Assembly (NCBI RefSeq): GCF_001667315.1
Contig: NZ_LZHT01000089.1
Span: 1-64,000, forward strand
Source of the DNA: Mycobacterium sp. 852002-10029_SCH5224772
GTDB lineage: Bacteria; Actinomycetota; Actinomycetes; Mycobacteriales; Mycobacteriaceae
DNA length: 64,000 nucleotides
Direction: 5' to 3'
The notes beneath the pieces were generated by a model. That model searched no databases and was not told the origin of the DNA. It saw only the letters and a list, made by a program, of their open reading frames with translations. Made by a program: the position numbers and the translations under genes. Position 1 is the stretch's first letter, and each line of letters begins with the position of its first letter. Shown here piece after piece: positions 1 to 7,933 of this stretch.

Positions 1-94
1 GCGGGGCCGCGGGGGGGGGGGGCGGGGGGGGGGGCGGGGGGCGTGGGGGGGGGGGCCCCGCGGGCCGGGGGGGGGGCCCCCCCCTGGGGGGGGG
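1..94. other. G/C homopolymer run, probable sequence artefact
   Basis: This stretch is almost entirely runs of G with a few C blocks, and it ends abruptly where ordinary mycobacterial coding sequence begins. Nothing elsewhere in the window resembles it. It lies where the 3' part of the minus-strand amidohydrolase gene should continue, so it more likely reflects poor sequence at a contig end than a real repeat. Confidence 0.7.
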
Positions 95-602
95 CGTCGC
101 CGACCAGCGGCCGTTCAGCGCTGAATCCGGCCGCGCCGGGGAGTTCCGCGACCAGACGTCGCAGCCCCGTCGAGGCCAGCGCGGAGTGCACGTCCACGCG
201 CGCCAGGTAGGCCGGCCGGTCACCGATGACGGCGTCCAGGTCACTGGTGTTGGGCGGGGCGTTGTCCGGCCACGACGTCTCATCCCAGCCATGCCCCCAC
301 ACCGGCTGGTCCGGGTGGGCGGCGGCGTAGTCGGTGACCAATTGCATGCAGTGCGCGCGCGAGCGGGCCGCGCGCAGGTCGAGCCCGCTCAGTGTCAGCC
401 CCGTGGAGGTCAGATGGATGTGGCTGTCCACGAATCCGGGCGCGACGAAACCAGCGTCGACGTCTTCGACGTCGGCATCGGGGAACATGGCGCGGCCGAC
501 CGCGTCGCTGCCCAGCCACGCGATGACGCCGTCGCGGACAGCCATCGCGGTCGCGTCGGGTTGGGCGGGGCTGTGCACCCGGCCGTTGATGAGCAGGGTC
601 AC
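95..602 (-). CDS. Amidohydrolase family protein (YtcJ-like), N-terminal part only
   Basis: The minus-strand frame read from a GTG at 602 gives about 169 residues of an amidohydrolase. An N-terminal beta-rich part (INGRVHSP, then AVRDGVIAWLG) is followed by the metal-binding H-x-H motif (FVDSHIHL, His61 and His63), then GWDETSWP, typical of YtcJ-like metal-dependent hydrolases. The substrate cannot be inferred. The gene runs off the window and its 3' part is masked by the G-run at 1-94, so most of the TIM barrel is missing here. It lies 116 bp downstream of fxsA on the same strand and may be co-transcribed with it. No strong ribosome-binding site is visible at the GTG, so the start is provisional. 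Confidence 0.75.
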
Positions 603-718
603 CGGACTATCGGCTACGTCCCGTGACGATGCAGGCCGTGAAACGGCCTGAGGAGGAACGGGACAATCGGCCACAGCCCAAAACTACGTGCCGTGGGTGA
701 TGCGGCCCACCCGCCGGC

Positions 719-1237
719 TCAGTGCCCGTCGGCGCGCGGGGTTCGCACCGGCTCGACATCCTTGACGTCGATGACCTCGCCGTCGATGTAGTCGCCGTGG
801 CCGCGGCCGTCATCCGGGTAAGACGCTCCCGGATACTGCGCGGGGAAGGTCGCCGCGTAGCTGATTCCCGGCATCCGTCGCCGCAACGTGCGCACTGCCA
901 TCGCGCCCAACCCGGGGCCGACCGCCGACCGTACCGGCGGAATGAGCAGCAGCAAGCCGAGCGCGGTACTCACCAGGCCGGGGATGAGAACGAGCAGCGC
1001 GGCCAAACTGACCAGCGCGCCGTCGCTGGCCGCGCTGCGTGATCCGGCCAACCCGGAGCGCAACCGCCCGATCCGACGGAGGAGGTGGGACCCTGCCATC
1101 GGGGCGACGATGCCCCACCCGAGCAGGAACGTCGCCAACAACAGCAGCAGGGTCCAACCCCATCCGATCGTCGACACCAGCGCGAAAATCACCGCGAGTT
1201 CGACGACGGCATATATCAGCAACAGCCGCGACACCAT
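719..1237 (-). CDS. fxsA: FxsA family membrane protein
   Basis: This 172-residue protein has the FxsA pattern. Two closely spaced N-terminal transmembrane helices (about residues 4-24 and 26-48) are followed by a third hydrophobic segment with the conserved PG-x-x-(S/T)-x-x-x-G-x-x-LL-x-P-x-R signature (PGLVSTALGLLLLIPPVR). The C-terminal tail is polar and acidic. E. coli FxsA is an inner-membrane protein known for relieving F-plasmid exclusion of phage T7. Its mycobacterial role is unknown. In M. tuberculosis the homologue (Rv2053c) also lies next to a dienelactone hydrolase, as here. The ATG start at 1237 is 73 bp from the divergent hydrolase start, so the two probably share a promoter region. 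Confidence 0.85.
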   Translation of the reverse strand: MVSRLLLIYAVVELAVIFALVSTIGWGWTLLLLLATFLLGWGIVAPMAGSHLLRRIGRLRSGLAGSRSAASDGALVSLAALLVLIPGLVSTALGLLLLIPPVRSAVGPGLGAMAVRTLRRRMPGISYAATFPAQYPGASYPDDGRGHGDYIDGEVIDVKDVEPVRTPRADGH

Positions 1238-1310
1238 GTCTGGCCAACGTCTGCGGACCGCGCCGGAGTTCCCGTGGTGCGATCGCTCCCGATTGCAGTT
1301 AGATGACGCT

Positions 1311-2018
1311 ATGACGACGATTCAGATCGACGCCCCCGACGGACCGATCGATGCGTTACTGAGCACACCATCGGGACAGGGCCCGTGGCCGGGTGTGGTG
1401 GTGATCCACGACGCGTTCGGCTACGGCCGGGACAAGCAGTCGACCAACGACCGCATCGCCGGAGCGGGTTATCTGGCGCTCACCCCGAACATGTACGCCC
1501 GCGGCGGCCGGATCCGCTGCATCTCGCGGGTCATGAAGGAGCTGCAGACGCAGCGCGGCCGAGCCCTCGATGACATCCTGGCCGCACGCGATCACCTGAA
1601 AGCCATGGCGGAATGTTCCGGCCAGGTCGGCATCGCCGGCTTCTGCATGGGCGGTCAATTCGCACTTGTGATGTCGCCCAAGGGTTTTGGTGCCTCCGCG
1701 CCGTTCTACAGCACTCCCCTGCCCCGCAACCTCGACCAGACGCTCGATGGTTCGTGCCCGATGGTGGCGAGCCTAGGCGGCCGTGACCCGCTGGGACGGG
1801 GCGCGCCCGAGAAGCTGCGTGAGGCCATCGCCAACAAGAACATCACCGCCGATGTGAAGGTCTATCCCGGCGCCGGGCACAGCTTCGCCAACGAACTACC
1901 CGCCCAGGGCCTGCTTCGGATCACCGGTTTCGGCTACGACAAGGCCGCCGCCGAAGACGCCTGGCGCCGCGTTTTCGCGTTCTTCGGCGAACACCTGGCC
2001 GCGGGAGCAACGACGTAG
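1311..2018 (+). CDS. Dienelactone hydrolase family protein
   Basis: The product is 235 residues, of alpha/beta-hydrolase fold. It carries the dienelactone-hydrolase triad: nucleophile Cys112 in GFCMGG, Asp159 in LGGRDP and His190 in GAGHSF. A cysteine rather than serine nucleophile separates this family from ordinary esterases. Known members hydrolyse dienelactones in chloroaromatic degradation, but many actinobacterial copies have no assigned substrate. I chose ATG 1311 because it begins the conserved strand MTTIQIDAPDG; upstream in-frame codons overlap the fxsA promoter region. It corresponds to Rv2054 by position and family. The stop lies 3 bp from the convergent PPOX gene. Confidence 0.88.
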   Translation: MTTIQIDAPDGPIDALLSTPSGQGPWPGVVVIHDAFGYGRDKQSTNDRIAGAGYLALTPNMYARGGRIRCISRVMKELQTQRGRALDDILAARDHLKAMAECSGQVGIAGFCMGGQFALVMSPKGFGASAPFYSTPLPRNLDQTLDGSCPMVASLGGRDPLGRGAPEKLREAIANKNITADVKVYPGAGHSFANELPAQGLLRITGFGYDKAAAEDAWRRVFAFFGEHLAAGATT

Positions 2019-2021
2019 CGC

Positions 2022-2402
2022 TCAAACCACTTTCAGCGCGAGCCCCACGTTGTTCTCCATGCCGCCGCGCAGCTTACTGAAGAGGTTGAACACCTTGCCC
2101 ACGATGCCGTAGCGCTTGCCGATCGCGTCGTAGACCGCGGCGGTGTGCGACTTGTCGAGGATGACGGCGGTCCCCTCAACGGCCTCGCTGGTCGGGCGGC
2201 CGTTCATCGTGCAGGTGGCCAGCGTGACGCGCGGGGTGTTGCGGATTCGCTTGACCTTCCACGACTGTTCCTGGGTGATGACCAGGAGCCGGTCTTGATC
2301 CAGGGCGGCCCAGATCGGCGTCGGCTTGGGCCTGCCGTCCTTGGTGAAAGTGGTCAGCAGGATGTATTGCGCCTTGGCGAGATCGGCGAAGGTTGGTGTC
2401 AC
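2022..2402 (-). CDS. PPOX-class F420-dependent-type oxidoreductase (Rv2061c-like)
   Basis: This 126-residue protein is a small split-barrel flavin/F420-binding protein of the pyridoxamine-phosphate-oxidase-like superfamily. Signature segments are the N-terminal YILLTTFTKDGRPKPTPIW strand pair, the RIRNTPRVTLATC segment and a TSEAVEGTA strand. Such proteins bind FMN or coenzyme F420 as dimers; the specific reaction is not predictable. The start is a GTG at 2402. In M. tuberculosis the homologue sits immediately beside cobN. Here a TetR-SDR pair has been inserted between them. Its promoter region is shared with the divergent TetR gene and contains a palindrome (2471-2502). Confidence 0.8.
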   Translation of the reverse strand: MTPTFADLAKAQYILLTTFTKDGRPKPTPIWAALDQDRLLVITQEQSWKVKRIRNTPRVTLATCTMNGRPTSEAVEGTAVILDKSHTAAVYDAIGKRYGIVGKVFNLFSKLRGGMENNVGLALKVV

Positions 2403-2470
2403 GGTGCCAACCTACCGTTGTCCGGATTCAACGTTGACATGCTTACCGCCGCGCTGCGATAGTCGTAGGG

Positions 2471-2502
2471 CCTTAAACGAAAACATGATTTTCATTTAAA
2501 GG
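2471..2502. promoter_or_regulatory. AT-rich inverted repeat, candidate TetR operator
   Basis: In the 123-bp divergent gap between the PPOX gene and tetR, a 32-bp imperfect dyad reads CCTTAAACGAAAA on the left and, on the opposite strand, CCTTTAAATGAAAA on the right, with one inserted base. It is much more AT-rich than its surroundings and lies 24-55 bp upstream of the TetR start. This is the usual place for an autoregulatory TetR operator. Binding is inference. Confidence 0.55.
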
Positions 2503-2525
2503 TCCGGCACCGACAGAAGCAGGCG

Positions 2526-3176
2526 ATGGTGAGCGCTCCCCGCACGCGGCAACGCGAGAAGCTGGGACCTGATCCCGCGGTTCGCCGCCAGATCCTGGCC
2601 GCGGCGACGACAACGTTGCGCGAGCATGGAGTCGACGGGCTCAGTATCGCCGCCGTCCTGCAACGGGCCGCACTGAGCACACGAGCGTTCTATCGGCATT
2701 TCGGGTCGAAGGACGAACTGGTTGCCGCGGTCTTCCTCGAGGGTGCGCGCGCCGAAAAGCGGCGACTCAAGCGTCGGATGGCCGGTGCCGCAACAGCAAT
2801 CGAGGCCGTCGTGGCATGGATCGACGGAAGACTCGACTTGGCATTCGACGAACGCCTCGGAAACGATCTGCGGCGCCTGTCGTTAGAAGCTCAATCGCAG
2901 ACCTTCGCGTCTCCCGGTGTGGTTCAGCCGGCGTATGCGGAGATGCTCACACCGCTGCGCGAGGCAATTGGGCGCGGCCTACAGGACGGTGTCTTTCACC
3001 GTGTCGATCCGGTGAGCGACGCCCAGTTCATCCACGGGGTGGTGTGGGCGGGAATCGACCAGCACTGGGCCAAGGGCACCTGTGCTCGCGACGACCTGCG
3101 CCGGCGCATTCAGCGGTTCTGCCTGCGCGGGCTCGGTGTGGCGCCGGAGGTGCTCGAACAGGAGTGTTCGACGTGA
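2526..3176 (+). CDS. TetR/AcrR family transcriptional regulator
   Basis: This 216-residue protein has an N-terminal TetR helix-turn-helix. The segment ILAAATTTLREHGVDGLS leads into IAAVLQRAALSTRAFYRHF, with the characteristic recognition-helix ending Y-R-H-F and then GSKDEL. The C-terminal ligand-binding part is divergent, as usual. Only 16 bp separate its stop from the following SDR gene, so the pair is almost certainly one transcript, and the regulator may control the SDR. The divergent PPOX gene and the dyad at 2471-2502 make autoregulation plausible. The ligand cannot be predicted. This pair is not present at the equivalent M. tuberculosis position. Confidence 0.85.
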   Translation: MVSAPRTRQREKLGPDPAVRRQILAAATTTLREHGVDGLSIAAVLQRAALSTRAFYRHFGSKDELVAAVFLEGARAEKRRLKRRMAGAATAIEAVVAWIDGRLDLAFDERLGNDLRRLSLEAQSQTFASPGVVQPAYAEMLTPLREAIGRGLQDGVFHRVDPVSDAQFIHGVVWAGIDQHWAKGTCARDDLRRRIQRFCLRGLGVAPEVLEQECST

Positions 3177-3192
3177 TCGAAAGGGATTAGCG

Positions 3193-3996
3193 ATGGACCT
3201 GGGTCTTGCGGGATCGACGGCCGTGGTCACGGGCGGCAGCAAGGGTATGGGCCTGGCGATCGCCGAAACCCTTGCGGCCGAAGGGGCCAGGGTGGCGGTG
3301 ATGGCCAGGAGCCAGGGCGCGCTCGATGCCGCCGTGGCATCGCTGCGCGAGGCCGGCGCTCCGGATGCCATGGGGGTCAGCGTGGATATGGCCGATCCCG
3401 CATCCATCGCCGGGGGTTTCGACGCGGTCGCCGGCCGCTGGGGGGAACTCAACAGCCTCGTCCACACGATCGGGCCGGGCGACGGCTATTTCGAGCAGAT
3501 GGACGACACCCAATGGGACGAGGCGTTCACCCTCGGCACGATGTCGGCTGTGCGATCGATCCGCGCCGCCCTGCCGCTGCTGCGCTCCGCGGACTGGGCC
3601 CGCATCGTGACCTTGTCCGCGCACTCGATTCAGCGCCAGAACCCGGGGATCGTCGCCTACACGGCCTCGAAGGCGGCGTTGGCCAGCCTCACCAAGAACT
3701 TGTCGAAAAGCCTTGCCAAGGACGGCATTCTCGTCAACTGCGTGTGTCCCGGGACCATCGTGACCGCCAGCTTCACCGAAAACCTCAAAGACATCCTCGC
3801 CGCCGACGGCCTCGACGCCACCAATCCCGTCGACGTCATGACCTGGATCGACAACAACTTTCACCAGCCCTGCGACCTCGGCCGGGCCGGCCTCCCCGAA
3901 GAGGTCGCGTCCGTCACCGCCTACCTGGCATCGCGGCGAAATGGCTATGTCACCGGCGCGACCGTCAACGTGGACGGCGGGTCGGATTTCATCTGA
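3193..3996 (+). CDS. Short-chain dehydrogenase/reductase
   Basis: This 267-residue classical SDR has the nucleotide-binding motif TGGSKGMG (residues 13-20) and the catalytic Ser142, Tyr156 and Lys160 in the expected Y-x-x-x-K arrangement (YTASK). The C-terminal end NVDGGSDFI is typical of Rossmann-fold 3-oxoacyl-ACP-reductase-like enzymes. It should oxidise or reduce an alcohol/ketone using NAD(P)(H). The physiological substrate is unknown. The start ATG 3193 follows AAGGGATTAGCG, a reasonable ribosome-binding site. It is co-directional with, and 16 bp after, the TetR gene. Its stop faces cobN across a short region holding a tandem palindromic repeat. Confidence 0.87.
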   Translation: MDLGLAGSTAVVTGGSKGMGLAIAETLAAEGARVAVMARSQGALDAAVASLREAGAPDAMGVSVDMADPASIAGGFDAVAGRWGELNSLVHTIGPGDGYFEQMDDTQWDEAFTLGTMSAVRSIRAALPLLRSADWARIVTLSAHSIQRQNPGIVAYTASKAALASLTKNLSKSLAKDGILVNCVCPGTIVTASFTENLKDILAADGLDATNPVDVMTWIDNNFHQPCDLGRAGLPEEVASVTAYLASRRNGYVTGATVNVDGGSDFI

Positions 3997-4010
3997 CGTT
4001 CCAGCCATGC

Positions 4011-4069
4011 CGAGTGTGCGGCCAACCGAACGTTCGGTGTCGAGTGTGCGGCCAGCCGCACGTTCGGTG
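4011..4069. repeat. Two tandem ~29-bp palindromic units between convergent genes
   Basis: Two near-identical units (4011-4039 and 4041-4069) each begin CGAGTGTGCGGCCA and end CGTTCGG. Unit 1 holds the perfect 14-bp palindrome ACCGAACGTTCGGT (4025-4038). Unit 2 holds the perfect hairpin GTGCGGC-CA-GCCGCAC (4046-4061). They fill the gap between the SDR stop and the cobN stop, so they could act as a bidirectional terminator or be an interspersed repeat element. Confidence 0.65.
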
Positions 4070-4093
4070 GGGGCGGAGAACTCGCGCGGGAGC

Positions 4094-7000
4094 TCAGCCT
4101 TCCAGATCACCTTCGGTTTCCAACAGCGCCCGGCGCAGACCGTCGAGGGTTTCCGGTTGCGGCTGCGCCCACATGCCGCGCCCGGCCGCCTCCAGCAGCC
4201 GTTCTGCCATGCCGTGCAGTGCCCAGGGATTCGACTCGGCCATGAATTTCCGGTTCTCCGGGTCCAGCACGTAGCGCTCGGTGAGTTGTTCGTACATCCA
4301 GTCGGCCATCACGTGAGCCGTCGCGTCGTAGCCGAACAGGTAGTCCACGGTCGCCGCCATTTCGAACGCGCCCTTGTATCCGTGCCGGCGCATCGCCGAC
4401 ATCCAGCGCGGATTCACCACGCGGGCCCTGAACACGCGCGTGGTCTCCTCGGACAAGGTGCGGGTGCGGATCGCGTCGGGCCTGGTGTTGTCGCCGATAT
4501 AGGCCGCCGGCGCCTGGCCCGTCAGTGCCCGCACCGTCGCCACCATGCCACCGTGGTACTGGAAGTAGTCGTCGGAGTCGGCAATGTCGTGTTCGCGGGT
4601 GTCGGTGTTCTTGGCGGCCACGGCGATGCGCCGGTACTGGCGGTTCATGTCGTCGACCGCCTCGCGGCCATCCAGGTCGCGCCCATAGGCGAACCCGCCC
4701 CAGGCGGTGTACACCGCGGCGAGATCGGCATCGTCGCGCCAGTTTCGGCTGTCGATGAGCTGCAGCAACCCGGCGCCGTAGGTGCCCGGTTTGGAGCCGA
4801 AAATCCTTGTGGTGGAGCGGCGTTGATCGCCGTGCTGGGCCAGGTCGGCCTGGGCATGCGCCCGTACGTAGTTCTCGTCGGCGGGTTCGTCTTCGAGGCC
4901 GGCGACCAGCCGCACCGCGTCGTCGAGCATCGTCACCACATGCGGGAAGGCGTCCCGGAAGAAGCCGGAGATCCGCACCGTCACATCGATGCGCGGGCGC
5001 CCAAGCTCGGCCAGGGGAATCACCGCGAGGTCGACGACTCGGCGCGATGCGTCATCCCACACCGGCCGAACGCCCAGCAGCGCAAGAACTTCGGCGATGT
5101 CATCACCGGCGGTGCGCATCGCCGAGGTCCCCCACACCGACAGGCCCACCGATTGCGGCCACCGCCCGTGGTCGTCTCGGTAGCGGTCGAGCAGCGAATC
5201 CGCCAGTGCCACACCGGCTTCCCAGGCCAGCCGGGATGGTACGGCCTTGGGGTCGACGGAGTAGAAGTTGCGCCCGGTGGGCAGCACGTTGACCAGCCCG
5301 CGCAGCGGTGACCCCGAGGGGCCGGCCGGGATGAATCGGCCGTCCAGCGCGCGCAGCACCTGGTCGATTTCGGCGGAGGTGCCGGCCAGGCGGGGTACCA
5401 CTTCCGTCGCGGCGAACCGGAGTACCGCTGCGACCTCGGCGCTGTCGGTAAGCCCTTCGGCCGCATCGGGATTCCAGCCGGCGGCCTGTAGTGCGCCGAC
5501 GAGTTCGCGGGCCGCGGCCTCGGCCGCGTCCACCCTCGTTCGTTCGTCGGTGCCGTCCTCGGCCAGACCCAACGCCTGGCGCAGGCCGGGGATCGCAAGC
5601 TCGCCGCCGAACAGCTGGCGGGCCCGCAGGATCGCCAGCACGAGATCCAGTTCGGCCTCCCCCGTGGGCTTTTGCCCCAGGATGTGCAGGCCGTCACGGA
5701 TCTGGACATCCTTGATCTCGCACAGCCAGCCGTCTACGTGCAGCAGCATGTCGTCGAACGAGTCCTCGGCCGGACGTTCGGTCAACCCCAGATCGTGGTC
5801 CATCTTCGCCGCCCGGATGAGGGTCCAGATCTGCTGACGGATGGCGGGCAGCTTGCCGGGATCCAGCGCGGCCACGTTGGCGTGCTCGTCGAGCAGCTGC
5901 TCCAAACGGGCGATGTCGCCGTAGCTTTCGGCGCGCGCCATCGGCGGAATGAGATGGTCGACGAGAACGGCGTGTGCGCGCCGCTTGGCTTGGGTGCCCT
6001 CGCCGGGGTCGTTGACCAGGAAAGGGTAGACCAGCGGCAGGCTGCCCAGCGCGGCATCGGGTGCGCAGGCCGCTGACATGCCCAGCGTCTTGCCGGGTAG
6101 CCATTCCAGGTTGCCGTGTTTGCCCAGATGCACCACGGCGTGCGCCCCGAATCCGGCGTCCAGCCAGCGGTAGGCGGCGAGGTAGTGATGGCTGGGCGGC
6201 AGGTCCGGGTCATGGTAGATGGCGACCGGGTTCTCCCCGAAGCCCCGGGGCGGCTGCACCATCAGCACCAGGTTGTCCGATTGGATTGCGGCGATGACGA
6301 TTTCACCGTCGGGGTCGTTGCTGTGGTCGACGAAAAGCTCGCCGGGCGGCGGGCCCCAATGCCCCTGGACCGCATCGGTGAATTCGGCGGGCAGGGTCCC
6401 GAACCACGCGCGGTAATCCTTGGCGGACACCCGGATCGGGTTGCCGGCCAATTGCCCCTCGGTGAGCCAATCGGGATCCTGGCCGCCCCGCTCGATCAGC
6501 GCGTGTATCAGAGCGTCGCCGTCGTCCGCCTCGACGCCCGGCAGGTTACCGACGTGGTACCCGTGATCGCGCATCGCCTGCAGCAGCCTGACCGCGCTCG
6601 CGGGTGTGTCCAAACCCACCGCATTGCCGATTCGGGCGTGCTTGGTGGGGTAGGCCGAGAACACCAGGGCCACCCGCTTCTCGGCCGGCGCGATGTGCCG
6701 CAGCTGCGCGTGTCGCACGGCCAGCCCGGCGACTCGGGCGCATCGCTCGGCGTCGGCGACGTAGGAGATCAGGCCGTCTTGGTCAATTTCTTTGAAGGAG
6801 AAGGGAACCGTGATGATGCGGCCGTCGAATTCGGGTACCGCCACCTGGCTGGCCACGTCGAGGGGACTCACTCCGTCGTCGTTTTCGCACCACTGGGCGC
6901 GCGGGCTGGTCAGGCACAATCCCTGCAGGATCGGAATGTCCAGGGCGGCAAGGTGTTCGACGTTCCAGCTGTCGTCATCGCCACCGGCGGAGGCGGTGGC

Positions 7001-7672
7001 CGGCTTCAGTCCCCCGGCGGCCAGGACGGTCACCACCATGGCGTCGGCGTCGCCGAGCCGGTGCAGCAGTTCGGGCTCGGCGGTGCGCAGCGACGCGCAG
7101 TAGACGGGCATCGGCCGCGCGCCGGCGTCTTCGATGGCCTCACACAGCGACTCGACGTAGCCGGTGTTGCCAGCCAGGTGCTGAGCGCGGTAATAGAGCA
7201 CGGCGATCGTCGGACCATCGATATCCCTGGCATTCGGGCGCGCCAGCTCGCCCCACGTCGGCGTCACGACCGGCGGGGTGAACCCGAACCCGGTCATCAG
7301 CACGGTGTCCGACAAAAAGGCGTGCAGCTGGCGCAGGTTGTCCACGCCGCCGTGGGCCAGGTAGATGTGCGCCTGGACCGCGATGCCGGCCGCCAGCGTC
7401 GACAGGCCGGTCAGTTCGGCATCGGCGGCTTGCTCGCCGCTGACCAGCACCGTGGGCACACCGCTGGCGATCACGGTGTCGATCCCGCTCTGCCAGGCCC
7501 GGTAGCCGCCAAGGATCCGCACCACCACGATGGCGACGTCGGCCAGCAGGTCGGGTAGTTCGTCCTCCGACAGCCGCGACGGGTTGGCCCACCGGTAGTT
7601 CTTCCCGCTGGAACGGGCGCTGATCAGGTCCGTGTCGGATGTCGATAGCAGCAGGATGCTCGGCTCAGCCAC
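4094..7672 (-). CDS. cobN: Cobaltochelatase subunit CobN
   Basis: This 1192-residue protein is the large subunit of the ATP-dependent aerobic cobaltochelatase, which inserts Co2+ into hydrogenobyrinic acid a,c-diamide together with CobS and CobT-type subunits. Length and sequence are those of the CobN/magnesium-chelatase-H family. Landmarks are the N-terminal LLLSTSDTDL, the central VHLGKHGNLEWLPGK motif that lines the metal-insertion site, PLVYPFLVNDPGEGTQAKRR and the C-terminal NPRWMSAMRRHGYKGA. The start is a GTG at 7672. It is transcribed alone and towards the SDR, away from cobG. The CobS/CobT subunits are not in this window. No cobalamin riboswitch is visible in its 56-bp upstream gap. 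Confidence 0.95.
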   Translation of the reverse strand: MAEPSILLLSTSDTDLISARSSGKNYRWANPSRLSEDELPDLLADVAIVVVRILGGYRAWQSGIDTVIASGVPTVLVSGEQAADAELTGLSTLAAGIAVQAHIYLAHGGVDNLRQLHAFLSDTVLMTGFGFTPPVVTPTWGELARPNARDIDGPTIAVLYYRAQHLAGNTGYVESLCEAIEDAGARPMPVYCASLRTAEPELLHRLGDADAMVVTVLAAGGLKPATASAGGDDDSWNVEHLAALDIPILQGLCLTSPRAQWCENDDGVSPLDVASQVAVPEFDGRIITVPFSFKEIDQDGLISYVADAERCARVAGLAVRHAQLRHIAPAEKRVALVFSAYPTKHARIGNAVGLDTPASAVRLLQAMRDHGYHVGNLPGVEADDGDALIHALIERGGQDPDWLTEGQLAGNPIRVSAKDYRAWFGTLPAEFTDAVQGHWGPPPGELFVDHSNDPDGEIVIAAIQSDNLVLMVQPPRGFGENPVAIYHDPDLPPSHHYLAAYRWLDAGFGAHAVVHLGKHGNLEWLPGKTLGMSAACAPDAALGSLPLVYPFLVNDPGEGTQAKRRAHAVLVDHLIPPMARAESYGDIARLEQLLDEHANVAALDPGKLPAIRQQIWTLIRAAKMDHDLGLTERPAEDSFDDMLLHVDGWLCEIKDVQIRDGLHILGQKPTGEAELDLVLAILRARQLFGGELAIPGLRQALGLAEDGTDERTRVDAAEAAARELVGALQAAGWNPDAAEGLTDSAEVAAVLRFAATEVVPRLAGTSAEIDQVLRALDGRFIPAGPSGSPLRGLVNVLPTGRNFYSVDPKAVPSRLAWEAGVALADSLLDRYRDDHGRWPQSVGLSVWGTSAMRTAGDDIAEVLALLGVRPVWDDASRRVVDLAVIPLAELGRPRIDVTVRISGFFRDAFPHVVTMLDDAVRLVAGLEDEPADENYVRAHAQADLAQHGDQRRSTTRIFGSKPGTYGAGLLQLIDSRNWRDDADLAAVYTAWGGFAYGRDLDGREAVDDMNRQYRRIAVAAKNTDTREHDIADSDDYFQYHGGMVATVRALTGQAPAAYIGDNTRPDAIRTRTLSEETTRVFRARVVNPRWMSAMRRHGYKGAFEMAATVDYLFGYDATAHVMADWMYEQLTERYVLDPENRKFMAESNPWALHGMAERLLEAAGRGMWAQPQPETLDGLRRALLETEGDLEG

Positions 7673-7728
7673 CCGTCATTCGTACCGCAGCGGCATCGGA
7701 CGGCCGAATCGGCACGTAAGGTTCCCCT

Positions 7729-7929
7729 ATGAGCAGAGGATTCGTCGTCGCCTTCGCGGTCGGGCTGATCGTCGCGTTGTTCGGTGTGATCTGGGCACTG
7801 CAGGGATTCGGAGTGCTCGGCGGCAGCCCGATGAGCAACACCACCACCTGGTCGGTCATCGGGCCGATCACAGCGCTCGTAGGGATAACGATCGCGGTGA
7901 TCAGTTGGCGGAAACTTAGGTCGAAATAG
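7729..7929 (+). CDS. Small two-helix membrane protein
   Basis: This 66-residue ORF has two clear transmembrane helices (about residues 4-25 and 41-60), a short Gly/Ser/Asn/Thr loop and a basic C-terminal tail (WRKLRSK), which suggests both termini are cytoplasmic. I do not recognise a named family, though small proteins of this type are common in actinobacteria. The ATG at 7729 starts a frame with normal mycobacterial codon use. It is divergent from cobN with a 56-bp gap and convergent with the molybdo-oxidoreductase, whose stop is 4 bp away. No function can be assigned. Confidence 0.65.
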   Translation: MSRGFVVAFAVGLIVALFGVIWALQGFGVLGGSPMSNTTTWSVIGPITALVGITIAVISWRKLRSK

Positions 7930-7933
7930 GTTG

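Noticed and set aside
1..94. Genuine G-rich repeat or quadruplex region
   Set aside because: The pure G/C runs at the very edge interrupt an expected coding frame, which fits a low-quality contig end better than a biological element.
6116..7558. Long open frame on the plus strand opposite cobN
   Set aside because: It mirrors cobN codon structure on the opposite strand. High-GC DNA leaves many stop-free antisense frames, and this one has no recognisable domain or ribosome-binding site.
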